Assembly (NCBI GenBank): GCA_030635005.1
Contig: DAOVZS010000066.1
Location: 1 to 10,227 of the forward strand
Direction of reading: 5' to 3'
DNA from: Thiomargarita sp.
GTDB taxonomy: Bacteria; Pseudomonadota; Gammaproteobacteria; Beggiatoales; Beggiatoaceae
Length of the DNA stretch: 10,227 nt
Shown here: one piece after another, positions 7,155-10,227 of the stretch
Layout of the letters: every line of letters starts with the position of its first letter
How positions within the stretch are numbered: the first letter of the stretch is position 1
Notes under the pieces: model-generated
Told to the model about the DNA's origin: nothing
Databases searched by the model: none
What the model saw: only the letters and a program-made list of their open reading frames with translations
Translations under genes and position numbers: made by a program

Positions 7155-7164
7155 TGTAATAGAT

Positions 7165-7194
7165 ATTATGATATTAATAAGCTTTATAAGTCAA
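7165..7194 (-). promoter_or_regulatory. Sigma-70-like promoter for the TPR/MscK-like operon
   Basis: On the minus strand, TTGACT (7189-7194) and CATAAT (7165-7170) are separated by 18 bp and each matches consensus at five of six positions. Initiation would fall near 7158, leaving a leader of about 34 nt before the ATG at 7124. Confidence 0.5.
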
Positions 7195-7207
7195 GTACTC
7201 AGATTTA

Positions 7208-7221
7208 TGATAAAATATAAT
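7208..7221 (+). promoter_or_regulatory. Possible promoter for hemN
   Basis: TGATAAAAT (7208-7216) is an extended -10 motif, and TATAAT at 7216-7221 overlaps its end. Neither has a good -35 hexamer. If used, it gives a leader of about 120 nt that contains the two-hairpin element at 7241-7293. No full FNR-type TTGAT-N4-ATCAA site was found despite hemN being an oxygen-related gene. Confidence 0.3.
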
Positions 7222-7240
7222 TAACTTAAGTTTTTTTATA

Positions 7241-7293
7241 GCCCTGAAAGGGCGACATATATCAGCCTGGGGCAACGCCCTAGGGTTGATATG
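7241..7293. repeat. Two-hairpin GC-rich element upstream of hemN
   Basis: The first hairpin is GCCCT-GAA-AGGGC (7241-7253). The second pairs CCTGGGGC (7266-7273) with GCCCTAGG (7277-7284) across AAC, with one G-T position, and is extended by ATATCA (7259-7264) with TGATAT (7287-7292). The GC content is far above the flanking DNA. The sequence style resembles a short dispersed palindrome I recall from unrelated bacterial genomes; I cannot verify this here. It could be a mobile repeat or a leader structure acting on hemN. Confidence 0.6.
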
Positions 7294-7345
7294 CACAACA
7301 TGAATAAATAAGACATTTTTCATTTAATAATATATTGAGAATATC

Positions 7346-8731
7346 ATGCAACACACAACGACTTTTGATCTTGATTTAATACGACGTTATGATAAAGCGG
7401 GCCCCCGTTATACGTCTTATCCGACAGCAGTACAATTTACCAATGATTTTGATGAAAAAGCATATCAGGATTATGCTCAGCAAAGTAATGCAGAACCCTT
7501 AAAACCATTATCCTTATATCTACATATCCCTTTTTGTGATACGGTGTGTTTTTATTGTGCCTGTAATAAAATGGCGACTAAAGATCGGAGTTTAACAAGC
7601 TCCTATGTAGATTATATCCAACGAGAATTAACGTTACAAAGTGCCTTATTTAACCGAGAACGTCCTGTTACCCAATTACATTGGGGCGGGGGCACGCCCA
7701 CTTTTTTAAGCCATCCTGAAATGCGTGCATTAATGCAATCAATAAAAAGCAATTTTCACATTTTAGATGATGATAGCGGTGAATACTCCATCGAAATTGA
7801 TCCACGTGAAACACAATTCGATACTATTGCCTTATTACGTGAATTGGGATTTAATCGGATGAGTTTAGGCGTACAAGATTTCGATCCCAAAGTGCAAAAA
7901 GCAGTCAATCGCATACAATCCGAAAAAGAAACCTTTACAGTATTAGACGCTGCCCGTCGTGAAGGCTTTAAATCTATTAGCATTGATCTCATTTATGGCT
8001 TATCTCATCAAAAAGTGGAGACCTTTGCTAAAACGGTAGATAAAATCATTGCTGTTAAACCAGAACGCTTATCTATCTTTAACTATGCCCACTTGCCTAC
8101 AATATTTAAACCACAGAGACGCATTAATGAAGATGATTTACCAAGTGCTACCGAAAAACTCGAAATATTACAACATACTATTCACCAATTAACCCAAGCG
8201 GGTTATGTATATATTGGTATGGATCATTTTGCTCTTCCAGACGATGAATTAGTACTTGCCCAGCGTAATGGCACGTTATATCGTAATTTCCAAGGCTACT
8301 CAACACATGCAGATTGTGATTTAATCGGTTTAGGCATCACATCTATTGGTAAAGTGGGCGATAGTTATAGCCAAAACGTAAAAACACTGGAAGAATATTA
8401 CGCCAAAATTGATGCGGGACATATTCCTGTTTTTCGAGGAATTGGCTTAAATGCTGATGACAAATTACGACGTGCCGTCATTACCCAATTGATTTGTCAT
8501 TTTAGTCTAAACATTCTCAGCATAGAGCAAGAATACAAGATTGATTTTAAAGAGTATTTTTCAAAAGAATGGACAGAATTGGAAACAATGCAACAAGATG
8601 GATTATTAGTGTTTCGAGAGCAAAATATTGAAATTTTACCTGCAGGAAGATTATTGGTGCGTAATATTTGTATGACATTTGATGTCTATTTACATCAAAA
8701 TAAGACACAGCGTTTTTCTAAAGTGATTTGA
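7346..8731 (+). CDS. hemN: Oxygen-independent coproporphyrinogen III dehydrogenase
   Basis: HemN is a radical SAM enzyme. It oxidatively decarboxylates two propionate side chains of coproporphyrinogen III to give protoporphyrinogen IX when oxygen is scarce. At 461 aa it matches the 457-aa E. coli enzyme from end to end. It has the GPRYTSYPTA start region, the [4Fe-4S] motif CX3CX2CXC at C64, C68, C71 and C73 (as in true HemN, not HemW), the SAM-binding GGGTP at 114-118, FNRMSLGVQDF, FNYAHLPTIFKPQR, GMDHFALPDDEL and the C-terminal RNICMTFD segment with the usual FSKVI ending. No key residue seems missing. A weak GAGA ribosome-binding site at 7337-7340 precedes the ATG at 7346. It is monocistronic, divergent from the TPR/MscK-like operon and convergent with the asparagine synthetase gene. 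Confidence 0.96.
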   Translation: MQHTTTFDLDLIRRYDKAGPRYTSYPTAVQFTNDFDEKAYQDYAQQSNAEPLKPLSLYLHIPFCDTVCFYCACNKMATKDRSLTSSYVDYIQRELTLQSALFNRERPVTQLHWGGGTPTFLSHPEMRALMQSIKSNFHILDDDSGEYSIEIDPRETQFDTIALLRELGFNRMSLGVQDFDPKVQKAVNRIQSEKETFTVLDAARREGFKSISIDLIYGLSHQKVETFAKTVDKIIAVKPERLSIFNYAHLPTIFKPQRRINEDDLPSATEKLEILQHTIHQLTQAGYVYIGMDHFALPDDELVLAQRNGTLYRNFQGYSTHADCDLIGLGITSIGKVGDSYSQNVKTLEEYYAKIDAGHIPVFRGIGLNADDKLRRAVITQLICHFSLNILSIEQEYKIDFKEYFSKEWTELETMQQDGLLVFREQNIEILPAGRLLVRNICMTFDVYLHQNKTQRFSKVI

Positions 8732-8743
8732 TTATGAATAACG

Positions 8744-8775
8744 AATGGTAGGTAAGTGGGACTTACCCTACCATT
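8744..8775. terminator. Bidirectional hairpin between hemN and asnB
   Basis: AATGGTAGG plus TAAGT (8744-8757) pairs with ACTTA plus CCTACCATT (8761-8775) around a GGG loop, with a single bulged C at 8766. The 14-bp stem begins 12 nt after the hemN stop and its last base overlaps the asnB stop codon. It fits a shared terminator for two convergent genes, though the T-run is poor on both sides. It shares the GGTAAGTGGG core with the repeat at 3374-3436. Confidence 0.65.
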
Positions 8776-10227
8776 TATATATGTTGATTATTTTCTTGTT
8801 GCCACAACCCAAACAAAGCCAAAGTGAAAATCTCATTTGACAAATTAATATGTGAATCATTTTGGTGTCGTTCAACAATTTGCGCGATCACTTTTGAATC
8901 AAAAATGTTAGAAGATTGTAAATATGAGAGTCCATCAGCAAGTATTGGGGGCAATCCTGTACGTAACCAAGCGGCTAATGGGACATTAAATCCTTGTTTT
9001 TTACGATATAATATATCATGGGGTACATACTGTTCTCCCAACATTTTTAACAGTCGCTTACCATTGGTACCTTGCACCATCATATGAGATGGCAAAGTCA
9101 AGGCATATTCCACCAAACGATAATCGAGCAAGGGATTACGTGCTTCAATGCCCCAAGCCATCGTTGCTTTATCTACTTTAGACAACATCTCATATTCTAA
9201 ACTGGTTTGTAAATCAAAATGCAAACGGTGAGAGACACGATTAGATCTTATAGGAGACCATATAGGTGCTAAAAAATCATCCGTAGAACTGTATTCCGTA
9301 TGATGCGTCAAAGACTCCGCCCATTCAGGGGTATACAGGGTGAATTTTTCGGCTTCATTAAAAATATATAAAGATTGTTGATACATCCATGTTCGCAATA
9401 ACACATCAGATGTTGTTAATTGCATCATTGTCTTATGGTAAAAAGAAGATAATTTATGAGATACATGCCATTTTACAAGAGGTTTTGGTAATCCTTGCTT
9501 CAAGGTACGTAAACCACTAAAAGGTAAACATGCAATCTGATCAAGGCGTTTATCCAACTTGGTATGTCTCCAAGGATACCCCGCAAATACCTCATCTCCC
9601 CCGTCCCCCGTTAAAATCACTTTAACATATTGACTGGTTTCACGAGCCATTAAATAGACAGCTAACGCTGAAGAAATGGCAAAAGGTTCATCAAATAATT
9701 GGACGACTTCTGGAATAATCGCTAAAAAATTTTCTTGTAAATTAATTTCGGTATGGCATGAATGAATATGATTAGCGACTTGACGAGCATATATACTTTC
9801 ATCATAATTGGGTTGATTGGGAAATGTCACTGAAAAAGTATGCAAATTTTTTGGACTGGATTGTTTTGCTGCTAAAGCAGAAACGATACTAGAATCCACT
9901 CCCCCACTTAAAAATGTCCCCAAAGGCGCATCAGAATTTAAACGTAACCGAATAGAATCATTAAGCAAAGCATCCAGATGTTCTAATATATTCTCTTCGG
10001 AATCCTGATTCTCTTTCCCTAATGGCAATGTCCACCAGCGTTGTTCAATCACCTGATCATCTTCAACGAGCAGATAATGACCCGCCCGCAATTTACGAAT
10101 ATTTTGATATATCGTCAACGGTGCGGGCACTGTCATAAATGACAGATAATGATGTAATGCAATCGGATCAAAATCACGTGGAATGGTGACATCCTTTAAA
10201 AGTGCTTTGATTTCAGACGCACAAACA
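8775..10227 (-). CDS. asnB: Asparagine synthetase (glutamine-hydrolysing), 5' end outside window
   Basis: This enzyme makes asparagine from aspartate with ATP and glutamine-derived ammonia. The visible part is 483 codons plus stop. The frame stays open from an internal Met at 10136 to the window edge, encoding ASEIKALL and PIALHHYLSF, which are typical late-GATase AsnB sequence. The Met at 10136 is therefore not the start, and the N-terminal part with the expected Cys2 nucleophile lies beyond position 10227. In the synthetase domain, the ATP-binding PP-loop SGGVDSS lies at 9888-9908. Further on are the GDGGDEVFAGYPWRH segment and VDKATMAWGIEARNPLLDYRLVEYAL, both characteristic of class B asparagine synthetases. 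Close relatives include amidotransferases in exosortase/polysaccharide clusters, so the true acceptor could differ from aspartate; the neighbours shown do not decide this. Confidence 0.88.
   Translation of the reverse strand, partial: VCASEIKALLKDVTIPRDFDPIALHHYLSFMTVPAPLTIYQNIRKLRAGHYLLVEDDQVIEQRWWTLPLGKENQDSEENILEHLDALLNDSIRLRLNSDAPLGTFLSGGVDSSIVSALAAKQSSPKNLHTFSVTFPNQPNYDESIYARQVANHIHSCHTEINLQENFLAIIPEVVQLFDEPFAISSALAVYLMARETSQYVKVILTGDGGDEVFAGYPWRHTKLDKRLDQIACLPFSGLRTLKQGLPKPLVKWHVSHKLSSFYHKTMMQLTTSDVLLRTWMYQQSLYIFNEAEKFTLYTPEWAESLTHHTEYSSTDDFLAPIWSPIRSNRVSHRLHFDLQTSLEYEMLSKVDKATMAWGIEARNPLLDYRLVEYALTLPSHMMVQGTNGKRLLKMLGEQYVPHDILYRKKQGFNVPLAAWLRTGLPPILADGLSYLQSSNIFDSKVIAQIVERHQNDSHINLSNEIFTLALFGLWQQENNQHI

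Noticed and set aside
7284..7300. FNR-type site near TTGAT upstream of hemN
   Set aside because: The left half TTGAT is present, but the right half reads ACAAC instead of ATCAA, and TTGAT is already explained by the hairpin clamp.
10134..10136. Met at 10136 as the start of asnB
   Set aside because: The frame stays open upstream to the window edge with conserved AsnB residues (ASEIKALL, LHHYLSF), so this Met is internal.

Overview
The window is AT-rich and dense with genes. It looks like chromosomal DNA of a low-GC gammaproteobacterium. The proteobacterial-type HemN, the sigma-54 activator with a Fis-type helix-turn-helix and the MscK-like channel protein fit that. Several short GC-rich palindromes between genes recall large, repeat-rich sulfur-oxidiser genomes such as Beggiatoa/Thiotrichales. 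That placement is an impression from protein style, not a search result.

Left to right: positions 1-282 have no convincing gene and carry two 91-bp near-palindromes in tandem. Next is a divergent pair: a catabolic-type acetolactate synthase on the minus strand (start best placed at 1917) and a sigma-54-dependent activator with an N-terminal PAS-like domain on the plus strand (start best placed at 2023). They share a short control region holding four TGTCA half-sites. A 144-bp convergent gap with two hairpins separates the activator from a minus-strand two-gene operon. That operon encodes a small exported TPR-like protein (start best placed at 7124) followed 5 nt later by a large MscK/KefA-like membrane protein. 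The membrane protein stops inside the pore helix of the MscS core, so the conserved beta and C-terminal domains are missing.

A 215-bp divergent region follows, with a good minus-strand promoter, a T7/A10 homopolymer pair and a two-hairpin GC-rich element. It leads into hemN (anaerobic coproporphyrinogen III dehydrogenase, plus strand). hemN converges across a tight hairpin on an asparagine synthetase gene (minus strand), whose reading frame stays open to the right edge of the window; its N-terminal glutaminase part lies outside.

Functionally these are mostly independent units: acetolactate/acetoin-type overflow metabolism with a probable dedicated regulator, an envelope or osmotic-stress operon, haem synthesis under low oxygen, and amide-nitrogen transfer. 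The points most worth a second look are the half-site cluster between als and its regulator (with no visible -24/-12 promoter), the truncated channel with its partner gene, and the families of palindromic repeats in nearly every intergenic gap. I saw no clear evidence of a wholly new defence or mobile system.
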